Source: Sclerodactyla briareus (taxonomy: Eukaryota > Echinodermata > Holothuroidea > Dendrochirotida > Sclerodactylidae). Taken from it: DNA of 64,000 bases. How positions within the stretch are numbered: the first letter of the stretch is position 1; the number at the start of each line of letters is the position of its first letter. The translations under genes were made by a program, and so were the position numbers. Of this stretch, positions 23,975 through 35,844 are shown piece by piece. Location of the stretch: assembly GCA_026419785.1 (NCBI GenBank), contig JAODTK010000699.1, positions 221,001-285,000 on the forward strand. Reading direction: 5' to 3'. The notes under the pieces were generated by a model that did not search any database, was not told the origin of the DNA, and saw only the letters and a program-made list of their open reading frames with translations.

Positions 23975-26230
23975 GTATCGTACAACGAACTGTCAACTGT
24001 AATACAATGCTACAAATGCCACCAGTTGGGCACAACTATAAAGAATGCCCAACCAGGGAGTTAGAGAGGTCCCAACACAAAACCTATCTCAGGCAGCCAC
24101 CTCAGTGGTGGAAGTCACCCAAAACCATGAACAACATAAGATAAATCATATAAGCTCTCTGTTATGAACTGGTTCTTACTGTTTCTAAAAGAAGGCCAAT
24201 GTGCCTCTCTCTGGAATATTTCGACCAGCTGTCCTGGAGAAGTATCAGAAGAATGAACTGAATGACCTCTGGGCCCTACTACCCCCCCCCCCCACAAGTC
24301 TGGCAAGCAGTATGGATGTGGGCCTCCTCCTCCTAATGCACCTCACATCATAGTGCTGGGTATACAATGTTGACATAATAAATGATTATATATATTACCT
24401 ACAGGCTCCATTTAATCGTAAAAGTGACACAACTTATGAAAATATAAAACTTGATATTCCTACTATAAAAACAATACTCTAAGATGTGACCTCCACCAAT
24501 CGGAGTGGCTATAGCTATCCTTAATAATCCTGTATAAATGCTGTTTGAAAATGTACAATACATAGTCGTGACAAACTCTCTCTGTCAAGAAATTTAATTA
24601 CCATTGGGTCCAATAGGGTTACTCCCTGTGGAGGCCACTTTCTGGAGAATCTCATCATAACATCTTGAGTTTAAATAAAAAATCCAAAACGATGAAGAAC
24701 CACTTGAATGATCAGAAGAATTTTAGATCTGATCATAACCTCCAGTGATATTATGCCTCTTCATTTGTCGCGCTGAAACTCTGGAGGGGAGCAACTTAAG
24801 TGATCCCTACCAGTTCATTCCCATAATAAACTTTCAATTAAGACAAACTAACATACCTAAATCTTGTTGTATTCTGAATAAAACCGACTGGGCTCTATAC
24901 AGGGAGCTGAATTCTGCTGGCTTGCATACCCTCGCCGAGGATTTGAAGGTTTTTTAATTTCCCTGGCCAGTTATCCTTAGAAACTTCAGCGACAAAGGTT
25001 TCTGAAGCATTATGCTAACTCACAAGGCTTGTCCTAGTCACAAGAGGAGGAAACAACTGGAATATGAACCAGAAATCCCACTCGTTAATAAAGGCATACG
25101 TAAATTAGGGAGTGAATATATAAAAACTAGGAAATAGGGACCAAACTGCAAGTAAATCGCCTCGATACGAAATCCAAGGCGGTTTGGGAACCAGGACTAA
25201 TACTTGAAATGGAATATGCTCAACTAGGAACTGAGAAAAAAAAATGACCAGGAAGAAAGGTTAACAACAGTAGTTCTATACAAGTTATCCTATCTCCAGC
25301 TCTAAAACTGACGATGGGACTTCAATTTCCGACTCTGTCAGTAGTTTAGATCTCATTACTGACAACCTTCGAAAACATCGTTCAGATCCCAAATATAACA
25401 CTCTATTTTCAGAAGCAAATTTTAACGAAATTATCGGAATGTAGCAATGAAATGATTCCTTTTCACACTCGAATTGCAACATACCTGAGCAACTATACAT
25501 GGAGTATCAGTTTCACGACAAGGACTTCATGCACTTCCTCTATCAACCTCGCTCTGGGGTTGATGAAGTCGATATATCTCCATAGGGAAGCATTACCAAA
25601 CAATGCCATGCTGTTATACATGCCCTTTTCAACTTACTGGCTTGTTGTGGGGTATTTTTCCTAGCCCCTGGAAGGAAGCTAAAACAATTCTGCTTCCCAA
25701 GCTTCTAAACTAAGAAGTTTTTCTTGGAAACGATAACTACTTATCGTGTAAATCTTTCAGCTTCCAGACTGGCGGGTACCTTTAATGCCATTTATCGGCC
25801 TCGGCAAATATCAACTAGGATGTCAATAAAGGAAAATTACCACTGCAATTTCGTAGTGCGGGAAGGCATTCGAACCAACCATGGTTCAATGACCTTGACT
25901 ACAACTGAATCGTCTTGGCCTAGTAACATACAGTGGAGGCTTTTATCTTTCCGTTCTATCAATCGCAGTCTGGTTTATACGTTCCTGGATCCTGCTTAGA
26001 ACTATTAAACTGGGTATCGTGGATGTCATCGCCACTAAATCCTAATATTTTGTTCTTGGCTATTCTACTTCTCATAAAATGCAGGATTCTGAATGAACTC
26101 GATTTTCCCAACTCAATCAGGAATTTCCTTTGTTTTTGGCTCACTATGCATTCCATGGAGGCCCGACTTCCACTGTTTATCATGGTAGGCGAACGCCCGT
26201 GAGTTAGTGAATTTTCAATCGGAATTTCTG
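23975..26230 (+). mobile_element. Non-LTR retrotransposon with zinc knuckle, endonuclease and RT
   Basis: Pieces occur in the order expected for ORF1 then ORF2. A CCHC zinc knuckle (C-x2-C-x4-H-x4-C) is at 24008-24048, reading CYKCHQL then GHNYKEC across one missing base in a G run. The APE endonuclease C-terminal half follows: GSNRVTPCGGHFLENL near 24606, DLIITSSDIMPLHL at 24726-24767, SDPYQFIPIINF near 24798 (the SDH-type box), and LNKTDWALYRELNS near 24880. RT fingers follow: IFPSPWKEAKTILLPK at 25654-25701, then ELDFPNSIRNFL near 26096. The N-terminal endonuclease residues are uncertain, and the palm FADD box was not found. No tail seen. Jockey/CR1-type; inactive. Confidence 0.75.
24282..24293. 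repeat. Poly(C) run inside the retrotransposon relic
   Basis: A C run interrupts the region between zinc knuckle and endonuclease. Simple homopolymer. Confidence 0.7.
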
Positions 26231-27155
26231 AGTGAAATATCGTAATTTTTCTGGCTGGCTCCGTTGACTGCTAACAAATTGTTCCTTTAGGCACAATAGG
26301 GGCAATGTTGCTTGAATCCAAGACGATGAACGCTCCCTTTCAGTGTCGCAGAGACACTGACGAGTTTGAAAAACCATAAACAAGTCTATCTTGTCCCAAA
26401 GCTTACCAGAAGCAACCCTCCAACTTTTTTCTTTTCTTTTTTTCTATAGAGGAAAATGAATACATTTCAGCTGATATTTTTGCACTCTTCCGGATATCAA
26501 CATTATGTTCAGTAGGCGTGATATGTTTTTAGAGTCTGTCGTTATCGGAAGAGAGGAGAAAAGGTTGACAAGGCAGGTAACGGTACTTTCGGTATTACAG
26601 GGAACGAATGAACTTCGTAAGTTAAAGTGAATCATAGTGGTTTCAGTGTGGTAGCTTAAGTGTAATCTAGTATAGGAAGTTCAATCTTTCATTCAAGAAC
26701 ATCATGGCACCAAGGTGTCTAATGAACATTTTTTACCTCATAAAGGCCTGGAATTCAATGTTTCTGAGAATTCCTGTAGCCTTGCGTTTGAGTAGTGTGT
26801 GTATGTGTGTGTTTGGGTGTGTGTATGTGTGTGGTGGTGTGTGGGTTCCTTGAGATCAGAACCATAGGCGCCTGGCGCCTGGAACTGCAGAACTGCGCAA
26901 AACTTCTTTTGAGTCACGGACCAGCAGTGATATTCTCTAACCTCCGTCGCCTGTGTTTTATGACTACCCCAATTCGCAATACATCTGGAAATGAGTTGGC
27001 ATAACTGTTTTTTAGACATAAATCCTTGGGGCGCCTTCTTGAAATAGTGTGGAATATTCTGTAATTTTACCACTGTTACTCTTACGTAGTGACATTTCCG
27101 TTATGATTTGTTTGTTTTTTTTTCAATTTAATGATTCACCTTCTTGAATTTGAAA
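26231..27155. other. No supported gene; TG-rich run at 26793-26845
   Basis: A degenerate (TG)n run yields Cys/Val- and His/Thr-rich frames on the two strands, which I discount. GGCGCCTGGCGCC at 26868-26880 is a short palindrome. Confidence 0.5.
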
Positions 27156-27157
27156 AT

Positions 27158-27665
27158 ATCATTATATCCCCGCGACTTTGGGATGTTCCGGGATATTGTG
27201 GTATTGGGTGTGTAAAACGCCGCTGTCCCAGCTCCGCCGCCGCCACCGAAACTTTAGGCGTTCATAGCGCAGTAACTCTCTAACGCTTCTATCCGATTGA
27301 TCGAACTGGTTAGCATGTCCGCCCTTGTGAATTCTCGGATGAGTTCGGAGTGGGCATCGCTGCAATGCTGGGGGCCGCTAGTTTGCATAATTTTACACGC
27401 GAATTTTTCAAGTCGGAATTTGAACACACTAGTGGGTAGGACATAGTGATCCCAAAACGTGGAGGTCATTTCCAGGTCTCGGAGATCACTTTAAGGCATA
27501 ATTTATGCGATTTTCCAACTTTGTTCAGAATTTACGAAACGAAACTTGGTGGATGGGGTCTAACATTTGTTCCTGACAAAGTTAAGTCATTTCAAAGCAT
27601 CGTGAGTTTACATTTCATCATTTATGTGGGTTTTTTTTCGTAACTTCCATGGATTACAACTTGGA
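27158..27665. repeat. Dispersed repeat family P, copy 2
   Basis: Starts ATCCCCGCGACTTTGGGATG, with GGGATATTGTGGTATTGG, then CCGCCGCCGCCACC, TTTAGGCG, GATTGATCGAACTGG, GCATGTCCGCCCTTG, GAAACGAAACTTGGTGGATG and CCTGACAAAGTTAAG. The block order matches 4635-5000 and, for its right part, 9280-9450. Confidence 0.6.
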
Positions 27666-29270
27666 TGTATGAAGGCATATTGGTTTTTGACCAAACTGGA
27701 GGTCTTCATGGAGTGTTAATACTTCTTCTCATGATTACTCAAAGCGGGGGAAATACACGTTGGGGGTTTACCCGCTTAACATGTCTAGTTTTCGCTCGAA
27801 ATCTGGTCACCTCCTTCCATTTGCCTGTGGAAGTAACGCTATGTACACTGAAACATTTTATCCAGTGCTTCGGTATTAAGTATTTTTGCAATATGAATTT
27901 GTTTTCTCATTCTAACATGCTATGGAGGAATATTCAAATAACGTCATGATTACGTCATAACAACAAGGGAACATGTTTTGGTATGTTCGCGGTATCGCAA
28001 TCCGAAGTAATTAGAATAACATTTATGGTTTTGACCACCCCCAAAATGTTCCCACATATACAGGATCATGGGGCGCCCGCTAATAAACATGTCAACGCAC
28101 CTTTCCCCTAGTTTTCGATTTCTTTTTCCTGAAGATGTCAGTGACCCATATGACTACTTATTGAGAAAGCAAACTTTTTGTTGGCAATCTTTCTTTCAAC
28201 CGGTATAAAACCCGACGATCAGTTTGAAATGGCATTTCAGCTAAACAAAGGTTGAAACTTGAACCCATGCTATAACGACGGAGCTTGGTCTCATTGCATG
28301 TTCTCTGTGTGTACATTCCAACGTCAGGTACAAGCGTTTCTGATTGAATTTGTTTTAGGCCAGGGGGTTTTTGGATGGGGGTATTTCTGGGATGGAACGT
28401 GAAAAGGTCGTGAAAAATTGATTGATGTTTTGATGGGCCAATTTTACTTTCTTACGCCTAGTTTCATTAGACACATTAAAATCCAAATACTTGGCCATCC
28501 ACGTTAAAAGTTGTGTAACGACTCCTGTCCCTGAATCTGGAAATACCGCAATTGAATCGAAAAGAACGAACGAAAACAAAAACAATAAACAACCATGATA
28601 TTCTAGGGATATGTACCCTAATGTCTGTGGTAGTGATGTTTGGTTTTCCAACTTTTGCATCCTGTTTTCAAACATGAGTTACATTGAAATAGCTTTTTCG
28701 GTCGACAGCTGTTGACCTTGTTTCGCAGGACCGCTCGAGTCTTTCGGATTACCATTGACCGTTGGCTATGACACCTCTGTGTAGACAATCAATGTTGCAT
28801 TTCATGTGATGGGACTCAATAAATAGATGTAAAAACACCCCGAACTCCAGTTTTTTTCATCCTTCCGGACTAACAGACTCTTCGAACGAGAAGAGATCCT
28901 TTTGACAGAATGTTTTCTCTACGAGCAACTCGCGTTGGCCCATGGTCGCTCAGTTCATAGGTAGTACACGGCACTATATATTACTTCGTTAACATCAATA
29001 ATTTATGATAACTATCCATCTTAGATCTAATAGCGCCCTCAACACTTGATAACCCCATCTCTAACGCTTCACAAATATTACCCTTGCTCATCTGTAACTG
29101 TTCATACTGCATAATCCCGCTGTTCGTACCTGGTAGACACTGACCAGTTATTCAAAGCATCGCTTCTCTGTGGCCTCTCATAGGTGGCTTCCATGCACAT
29201 GCAGCGCAATGCTATGTGAGTTGCAGAGTGTTGTTTCACACCATCGGTGCGTGCTTAAACAACAATGATG
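27666..29270. other. No supported gene; unassigned minus frame 28355-28675
   Basis: A 106-codon minus-strand ATG frame is of ordinary composition but has no recognised domain, splice support or repeat partner. The remainder is anonymous AT-rich DNA. Confidence 0.4.
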
Positions 29271-29274
29271 CACC

Positions 29275-29350
29275 TATGCGAAGGCACTCGAACGTATCAG
29301 CCACTGGGTTACGATTCGACGCCTCAACCATTAAGGCCACCAAGCTCTCC
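29275..29350 (-). repeat. tRNA-like SINE head fragment
   Basis: The minus strand reads GAGAGCTTGGTGGCCTTAATG, then GTTGAGGCGTCGAATCGTA. The first block resembles a pol III A box (TGGCCTAATGGTTRAGGC-like) and the second a damaged B box. No intact cloverleaf. Read as a SINE remnant, not a tRNA gene. Confidence 0.35.
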
Positions 29351-29481
29351 TTATTAAGGTAATGATGACCATTTAGTCCATATATAATATATCACAGTCT
29401 AATTAATGATCAGTAAGAGCAAGAGTAGTGCTCACTACCAAAGTAGAGCGATATATCAAGATTACAAATTATACAACTAAT

Positions 29482-29488
29482 ACATATA

Positions 29489-29545
<57 letters not shown>
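29482..29545. repeat. (AT)n microsatellite
   Basis: Long AT dinucleotide run. The Tyr/Ile-rich frames called on both strands are artefacts. Confidence 0.95.
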
Positions 29546-29548
<3 letters not shown>

Positions 29549-29794
29549 GGCAATTACGTTTGAACCTGTCAAACTTTATGAGATCCGCATACAGACCCCG
29601 ATCTGTCCAGAAGAGAAACCCTAAGGTACTTGTTTTGCTTTTGTTCGTTTTCCGTTTCAGGAAGAACATCTGGCGCACCTTTTCGTTTCTGGAAGATTCT
29701 TGGCGGGCGTAACATCATGCGGTGTACTATCTCATTCCTCGGACTGAATTGACAACACAGTCTGGAAGGCTACGAAAAATGTAGCACCTAGATG

Positions 29795-29890
29795 ACGTGG
29801 TACTCCAGTGGTTGGCACAGTGGTAGAACGTCGCCTTCCACCCGGTAGACCCACCATTAAGGAAATTTCAGCCCAAATATTTAAAGTCAT
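29795..29890 (+). repeat. tRNA-derived SINE head
   Basis: CCAGTGGTTGGCACAGTGG then TAGAACGTCGCCTTCCACCC carries an A-box-like TGGCACAGTGG (about 29813). It is closely related to the SINE head at 30693 (GAGTGGTTAGCACAGTTGG). The B box is lost or displaced (CGGTAGACCC). Confidence 0.5.
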
Positions 29891-30295
29891 ATGATGTGAT
29901 TGAAAATCATGCCAATCAACTTTGTTTCATGCTCGCAGAATAGTCGGGGATTAGAAAGTTACATGTGTTTAAGAAGAATCCTGTAATCACTGGCGTAAGT
30001 TGCAAATTGGAAACATTTGCTGACTCATATCTACCGAATTTAATTAAGACGAAAATCTTCAGGGGGTACCCTCTATAGAATACTGGCATCAACAATCTAG
30101 AAACGGAGGCGTACATTTTCAGATGTTTTACACCAAACGTTCCTGGTTCAGCGATCTCCCAACCTTTTTTTAGTTATACCCGGGTTATCAAACCCCAATT
30201 TAAAGTATTATATGATCTTTTTTTCTGTCGCTTTATCAAGTGCCCCTGGGTACTTGAATTCTCCATCTGTCAGACTATATCTATGACCTAGTGCA

Positions 30296-30517
30296 GAAAC
30301 CATGTGACACATCAGGCGAAAGACGGGATTTCGCGGACGATGTAAAAGAACGTATGGCTGCGCATGTCCTAAGGCTCTTATTTGGAAGTCCAGATGGCAT
30401 AACGTGTACTGATCAATGCGTAAAAATCACCTTGTTAATTATCAACAAAAAATCACATACGGGTTGTAGTAGGATATGGCATTGTATAATTTTTCACAGC
30501 CATGCAGTATATCTGTG
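30296..30517 (+). CDS. Candidate internal exon, unrecognised
   Basis: An open frame of about 74 codons ends exactly at a consensus donor (CTGTG|GTAAGT at 30517/30518), leaving phase 2. It reads SGERRDFADDVKERMAAHV, then LRLLFGSPDGITCTDQCVK. The charged helix followed by a Cys-x3-Cys strand faintly recalls an SEA-type module, but this is only an impression. AG dinucleotides suitable as acceptors precede it (around 30287-30316) without a strong pyrimidine tract. It is isolated between repeats, so a decayed exon or chance frame is possible. Confidence 0.3.
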
Positions 30518-30692
30518 GTAAGTATTTTCTGCTTGAATGTGTTATGTTTTCGAACAAATTGTCCTGTTCGATAAAAATTGTTCATATAAACTTCAATATT
30601 TGCTTCCTTAGAGTGTGATGGTTGGATGCGGCTCCGTCTACGACAAGTAAATGACCTGTAATACTGTAATCATCGTCCGCCCAACCCATTAT

Positions 30693-31047
30693 TTGCCCGA
30701 GTGGTTAGCACAGTTGGTAGAGCGTCCGCTTTCACCCGTGGCCGGTTCGAATCCCGGCGTGTCATACCAAAGACTTTAAAATGGGACCTGTTGCCTCGCG
30801 CTGGCTCTCATCATTAGGGATAATAACAGGGCACCAATGTGGGGTGTCAATCTGTGAATTAAGTGCCGTCGGCGTGTAAGTACCCCCTCCTTCACATTAA
30901 GTACCGCAAAAGAGGCATCGCCTTGTCCCGTTGTCCGGTGAAGGTTTCGCCGCTGACAATCGTGCGATATATCCAGGTCTCCCCCTTGCGGGCCTCGTAT
31001 AGTAGGGTCCTTTTTCCGGCAAGTGATGAGTAAAAAAAAAAAAAAAA
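30693..31047 (+). repeat. Full tRNA-derived SINE with poly(A) tail
   Basis: A pol III A box (TAGCACAGTTGG, 30706-30717) and B box (GGTTCGAATCC, 30744-30754) lie at tRNA-like spacing. A unique body of about 270 bp follows, ending in 16 A (31032-31047). The acceptor stem and T stem do not pair well, so this is not a functional tRNA. SINEs are copied by a partner LINE's RT; the A-tail suggests an L1- or RTE-type partner. The body does not recur fully elsewhere in the window. Confidence 0.7.
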
Positions 31048-31087
31048 GACCGGTTTCAGCTTGCCCGAAAGATAGGAAATGCCGTGG

Positions 31088-32858
31088 AACATCTTTGCCT
31101 CGTGCAGTATCACTAAGCATTTTCAATGCAACATTTTAAAATGGAATGGGCTTTTATAGTTCTACCTCCGACAGTATGTTATCGATTGATAAATTGAACT
31201 ATAAAATTGTAAAACCATCAAACAAGGGTATGGCGTGATGAATCATTATGATATACTAGGACACACGATTCGAAAAAGAAATTAAAAAAACTATTATTAA
31301 TGTTGTCGCATAAAGAAAGACTTAAAAATATACTATTTGACCATGTTTATTAACGTTATGTCAGACATACCGATAGATTTGACTAGACACGTCGTGGACC
31401 ATTAGCATTCACCTCCGTTTTCCAGTCCACTGCAACGTATTTCTCTAGACAGTGAATGGTGGCTACAGCTCTTGTACATAATCGCTGCCTATTTGCTCTA
31501 CTAGTCTACCAGGCAACTTTGTTGCGCTTTGGTTTTCTTCTTCTTAAGCCTCTTGACTGGATTCAAATGAAGCAAATTTAACAAACCAGTTCGTCAATCC
31601 TACCCGTTCATCGACATCTAGGTTCCGGCAGAATCAACTACGTTGACAAGCGTACAGTGGCGTGTGCTATTGGGGAGGGGGGCAAATTTTGTCAGAGGTG
31701 TCATAAAAGGTTTTGTCATAATTTAAGATTAAAAGGGTATTAGGAAATCGAACAGTGGAATAGTAGTCAATTGTTCTTTGATACAATTTTGCGAATCCCC
31801 CCCCCCCCCCCTCCACTCCCACACTCAGCTCGAACGTATTCGGATTAGTCATGCCATGCCTTCATATTTCTGTCCTTATGCCGTGTTGGTATTTGAATAT
31901 GGAATATACATAAGCGCCACCAACAGAACTAACCTGAGGTTATTATAGCTCAAACTTCTACCGGCGAGAAGCCGAAAGATTAAATTGGTGAACATCTTTG
32001 CTCTTCGGTGGCAGTATCACAAGCATTTTTAATACAACATTTTAAAATGAACTTTATATAGTTCATACTCCAAATGTTATCGATTGATGAAATGGAACTA
32101 GTGAAAGTTGTAAAACCATCAAGAGAGGTTGGCGTGATGATATCATAATGCTATACTAGACACATATTCGAATAATAATTAACTATTATGAATGTGTGTC
32201 CCTCATAAAGAAAAGCTTTATATAGATTTGACCAGTGTTATTAACTTTAGTTCATGACATACGATAGTTGACTACACAGTCGTGGACACTACATTCACCT
32301 CCGTTTTCCAGCCCACTGCACGTATTTCGTCTAGACAGTGAATTTGTGCTAACTAGCTCTTGTTACTAATCGTGCCTATTTGCTCTACTAGGCTACGCGA
32401 GCAACTTTGTGCGCTTTTGTTTCTTCTTCGTAGAGCCTCTTGACCTGAGTTCAAATGAAGCAATTTAGCAACCACGTTCGTCAAGCCTCCAGTTCATCGA
32501 CATCTAGGTTCCGGCAGATCAACTACGTTACGCATAGAGTGGCGTCGTGCCTATTGGTGCGAGAGGGGGGCAAATTTTGTCAAAGGTGTCATGTCAAGTT
32601 TTGTCATAATTTAGATTAAAAGGGTATTCTCGAAATCGAAAAGTGGAATATGTAGTCAATTGTTCTTTGATAATCATTGCGCTCCCCCCCCTCCACTCCC
32701 ACACCTCAGCTTGAACTTATATCGGGATTAGTAATGCCATTGCCTTCAACTATGTCAAGCTCGTGCTTGGTATTTGGTATTGATATACATAGCGCCACCA
32801 ACTGACTAACCTGAGGTTATTATAGCTCAAGACTTCTACCGGCCGAGAAAATGCGAGC
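31088..32858. repeat. 0.9-kb tandem duplication
   Basis: 31088-31976 and 31989-32858 align along their length. Landmarks are AACATCTTTGC, ACATTTTAAAATG, TGTTATCGATTGAT, CACCTCCGTTTTCCAG, GACATCTAGGTTCCGGCAGA, GGGGCAAATTTTGTC and CTAACCTGAGGTTATTATAG. The copies differ chiefly by one-base insertions and deletions. Each includes a G-run/C-run pair (near 31672/31799 and 32570/32685) that looks like a small MITE. It may be true tandem duplication or an assembly artefact. Confidence 0.85.
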
Positions 32859-32861
32859 TAA

Positions 32862-32945
32862 TGCATCGGGGGTTCCCATATAGCGGTCCGCGGGCCAAAA
32901 TCGGCCCGCCAGATGATGCATTCCGGCACACTATAAATACCATGA
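32862..32945 (+). repeat. hAT-like terminal sequence fragment
   Basis: GGGGGTTCCCATATAGCGGT followed by CCGCGGGCCAAAATCGGCCC resembles the 5' end shared by several hAT-type elements (GGTTCCCAAACTGCGGCCCGCGGGCC-like). No transposase or opposite end was recognised downstream. Confidence 0.35.
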
Positions 32946-33815
32946 AGTTATGAAAAAGGGTTAAGCGTCTTTTAGACCAAGGGAAAGAATTATGACCGGA
33001 CATTCATAAACGCTGGAAAACGTCGATGCATGTACTAAACTGTCACTATCAATAAATTATCAAAATCACTTGTGACCACAATATATTCTCCGGGCTATAG
33101 GAATGTTTTTCGTTCATCTACTTCTAACATTTGCGACCCACAAACACTGAAAACGCATGATCCTCTCCATTCGGCGTCCAAATGCACCATTCGGGAAATT
33201 TTGCATAGCACGGCTACGTTGAAATTCACTTCCATTTGTGAAGTTGTTTATTTATTTTGTCAGATAAAAATGGCTATCTGGCACTCACCATTTGGTATCT
33301 CCTCACTTAATAGACTTGCAACGCTGCGTGAAAACCAATTATGCTGCTTCGCGATTATAGGCCCAGAATTCAAATGAACATAGAGAGGTTAAGGTGAAAT
33401 TCGTTAAGTTAACATACAATCCATTTATCGAAAAGGGCCATCAGGAAATCACCATTTGGCATTCAATAATGACTAATTTAAAAAATGCAATACATGACGG
33501 TTCCTCTTGTGTTGTTTTGGTCCATCCAGGCATGTAACAAGAACCAGTTGGACTCATGGAACAAAACGGCGTGTACTTCAACATTCCCCCTGTGAACGTG
33601 AACAAGATAAAATTGTAAGGAGCGGCAGACAGGGAAAATAGACGAAATGAAAAACCATCGTTATTGAGAGAATCAGTTGAACATTGAGTTCTACTCATTC
33701 AGTGATCCTGATATGGAGGTACACTCGTTAGAACGGAGCTCCCTGTGTTTTCGCGGGCAGGATAGTAGACCTTGTTCTGTTTCTCCAACATCCGAATACC
33801 CATCGACAATTCCCT
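32946..33815. other. No supported gene
   Basis: A plus frame at 33072-33377 and a minus frame at 33441-33698 show no domain or splice context. Confidence 0.4.
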
Positions 33816-33821
33816 ACCATA

Positions 33822-33945
33822 CACACACTTAGCTATAGCGTTTGCTGCTTGGTTGCGTGTCCTTGACATTGCCAGTTTCCCACATGGGGTGATTGTGGGT
33901 TCAAACGATCTGAGTTCTGATGGTGCTTCATACGCTCCGATGAAC
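33822..33945 (+). repeat. Probable tRNA-derived SINE segment
   Basis: TTAGCTATAGCGTTTGCTGC is followed after about 60 bp by GTGATTGTGGGTTCAAACG, in which GGTTCAAA is B-box-like. The order (A-box-like, short middle, B-box-like) fits a SINE head. A poly(G) run of about 15 follows at 33954-33968. Confidence 0.4.
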
Positions 33946-33968
33946 GAGAATGTGGGGGGGGGGGGGGG

Positions 33969-35440
33969 TGGTGACGGGGCCTTGAACTTGGCCCACTGTT
34001 GCCTTTGTTGGTCTGTTCCCGATCGCTTCAACAACGCCCAGCCGGGGTGGTCGTATCCTGATGTGATTCTCCAACTCCCGGATCAGTTCGTTATCAGTAA
34101 TTACTGTTTATGTATGAGTGCGTAATGAGAGTGGGCTAACGCAGTACACTTGGGCGGACAAACTTCCGTCACAATTCGCAGAGGTCAAGCAGTCCAGGAC
34201 TGCGAGCGAGCTGTCCTAACATTGCTTTTGCTTGAACATGCTGTTGACTAAAGTGAAATTCCCTTCTTTCATCTCAAATTTATTATTTGACCCCATTGGC
34301 AACGACAATAATTCGAGCGCCGCAATAAAGTTGTTCGACGACAGCCACCACTAATTCATTCACATTTTCTCTAGCCCATCTGAAACCCCCATCATTGGGA
34401 ACCCTAATAAATCCTTCGTGATGCATAATTAATGAGGTGTAAAAGGAGTGAAGTGCAGCCAAAAGCCTATCAACTGAATATTTTCGAGAACATTTCCGGA
34501 ATAAAGGAGTTGGAAGTTTTTTGGTAAATGTTAGGGGTGTTGCTTTACTTGCATAAGGCAGGGAAAGGGCAAGTGCCTTTCCTGCTATCTGGCGACCATT
34601 TTCATGTATGTTGCGCGCCAACCCGTGGTGGCGCTCGGCTTAGATAGTCGTCACCTGCTAATGCCCCCTCCTCCCGAAAAAAATGCACGATTCCCCTGCT
34701 ACACACTTGCCTACGCTGCCACAAGGACAGAGCTGCCATCATTGGAATTATCCGACTAATACCTTCTTTAACAATTATGCAACTCCGGATATTGTGATAA
34801 AGAATGGAAACCTATCTGCATCATTCTCGAAATTCAGGAATTCAAAATTTAGGAATCTTCATTAAGAATTGCCAATTTACGGTGTCGAAAGCTTTGTACT
34901 AATCAATAATTATAAATTGTAAAACCATTACAAAAAGTATTGTGAAGCACTCATTACCCTCAGTACACTAGAACTATTACGAATGGGATGGAATGTTTAC
35001 ATGTTCGGTATCAGTGGTATCAGTTTCAGGTTTTGCATAGGTCGTTCCAAGTTGTACGAATGTACTCAAATTGGAATGTCGAGGTCTTGTTTTCACTTCA
35101 TGGTTCTGCGTAATTTAGGGATATCTGGGTTTCTAGATTGATACGGATATTTTAACAAGATCGTGATCGGCTTGTGGCAGTCACGTCGAACTTGAACGTC
35201 CGCTTCTCCAGGGAGAAGTTGGGATTGGTTACACACATGCCTCGATACCATTCTGGGCACTATTCAAGAAAGAAGGCGATTATCACCGGTTGTGCTCATC
35301 CACGTCAACACGGCAAGAGTTCCTTGATGAGCCACACCTGGCTTTGAACTCGTAGAACTTAATCCGAATCATCAGACAAGCATTGACAAATATTTGAGAA
35401 AAAAAAGTCTGAACATAACAACCTATCCCGGGGCCGGGCG
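33969..35440. other. No supported gene; unassigned minus frame 34283-34621
   Basis: The minus frame is 112 codons but opens at TTG and has no recognised domain. The sequence around it is anonymous. Confidence 0.4.
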
Positions 35441-35445
35441 TACAG

Positions 35446-35472
35446 GGGGAGGGGGGGGGGGGGGGGGGGGAG
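35446..35472. repeat. Poly(G) run
   Basis: About 25 G with one interruption. Potential G-quadruplex; length uncertain. Confidence 0.85.
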
Positions 35473-35679
35473 GGCGGGCTTGCCCCCCTATGGGCTTTGG
35501 GCCGCAAAAATAAAATCGACAGAGTGATGTTTTAATGCACACGCTTTCGTCGGGGAGGAGGGGTGAAGTGTCAAAATACGTTATCCAATTTAGGTTATAT
35601 TCTATTCGTTCTCATCGGACGGACTCCAATCGAGATTCGACCTGTAATATAGCGTTAGCAAATATAGCGTGTCTTTTCC

Positions 35680-35730
35680 AGGGCAGTAGCGAGCGGGGGG
35701 GGGGGGTGGGTGTCACGCCCCTCCCAATAA
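35680..35730. repeat. GGCAGTAGCGAGC + poly(G) MITE-like end
   Basis: GGGCAGTAGCGAGCGGGGGG at 35682 resembles the GGCGTAGC-plus-G-run ends noted at 401 and 37911. Isolated fragment. Confidence 0.35.
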
Positions 35731-35844
35731 TTCCATGCGGCTGCCAAAATTGAGTTTTTCGGTGAAGTAGGGCTATATGCCCTTGATACTCTAATGCCTG
35801 TGACCGTGTTTGGCACGGTCCGGACTCCCTGCCAAATTAACTTC

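Noticed and set aside
26738-27073. His/Thr- and Cys/Val-repeat proteins on opposite strands
   Set aside because: Both come from a (TG)n/(CA)n run; no conserved flanking domain.
30693-30775. Functional tRNA gene
   Set aside because: A and B boxes are present, but acceptor and T stems do not pair and a SINE body with poly(A) follows.
33772-34125. 117-codon plus frame overlapping a 111-codon minus frame
   Set aside because: They cross a SINE-like segment and a poly(G) run; no domain on either strand.
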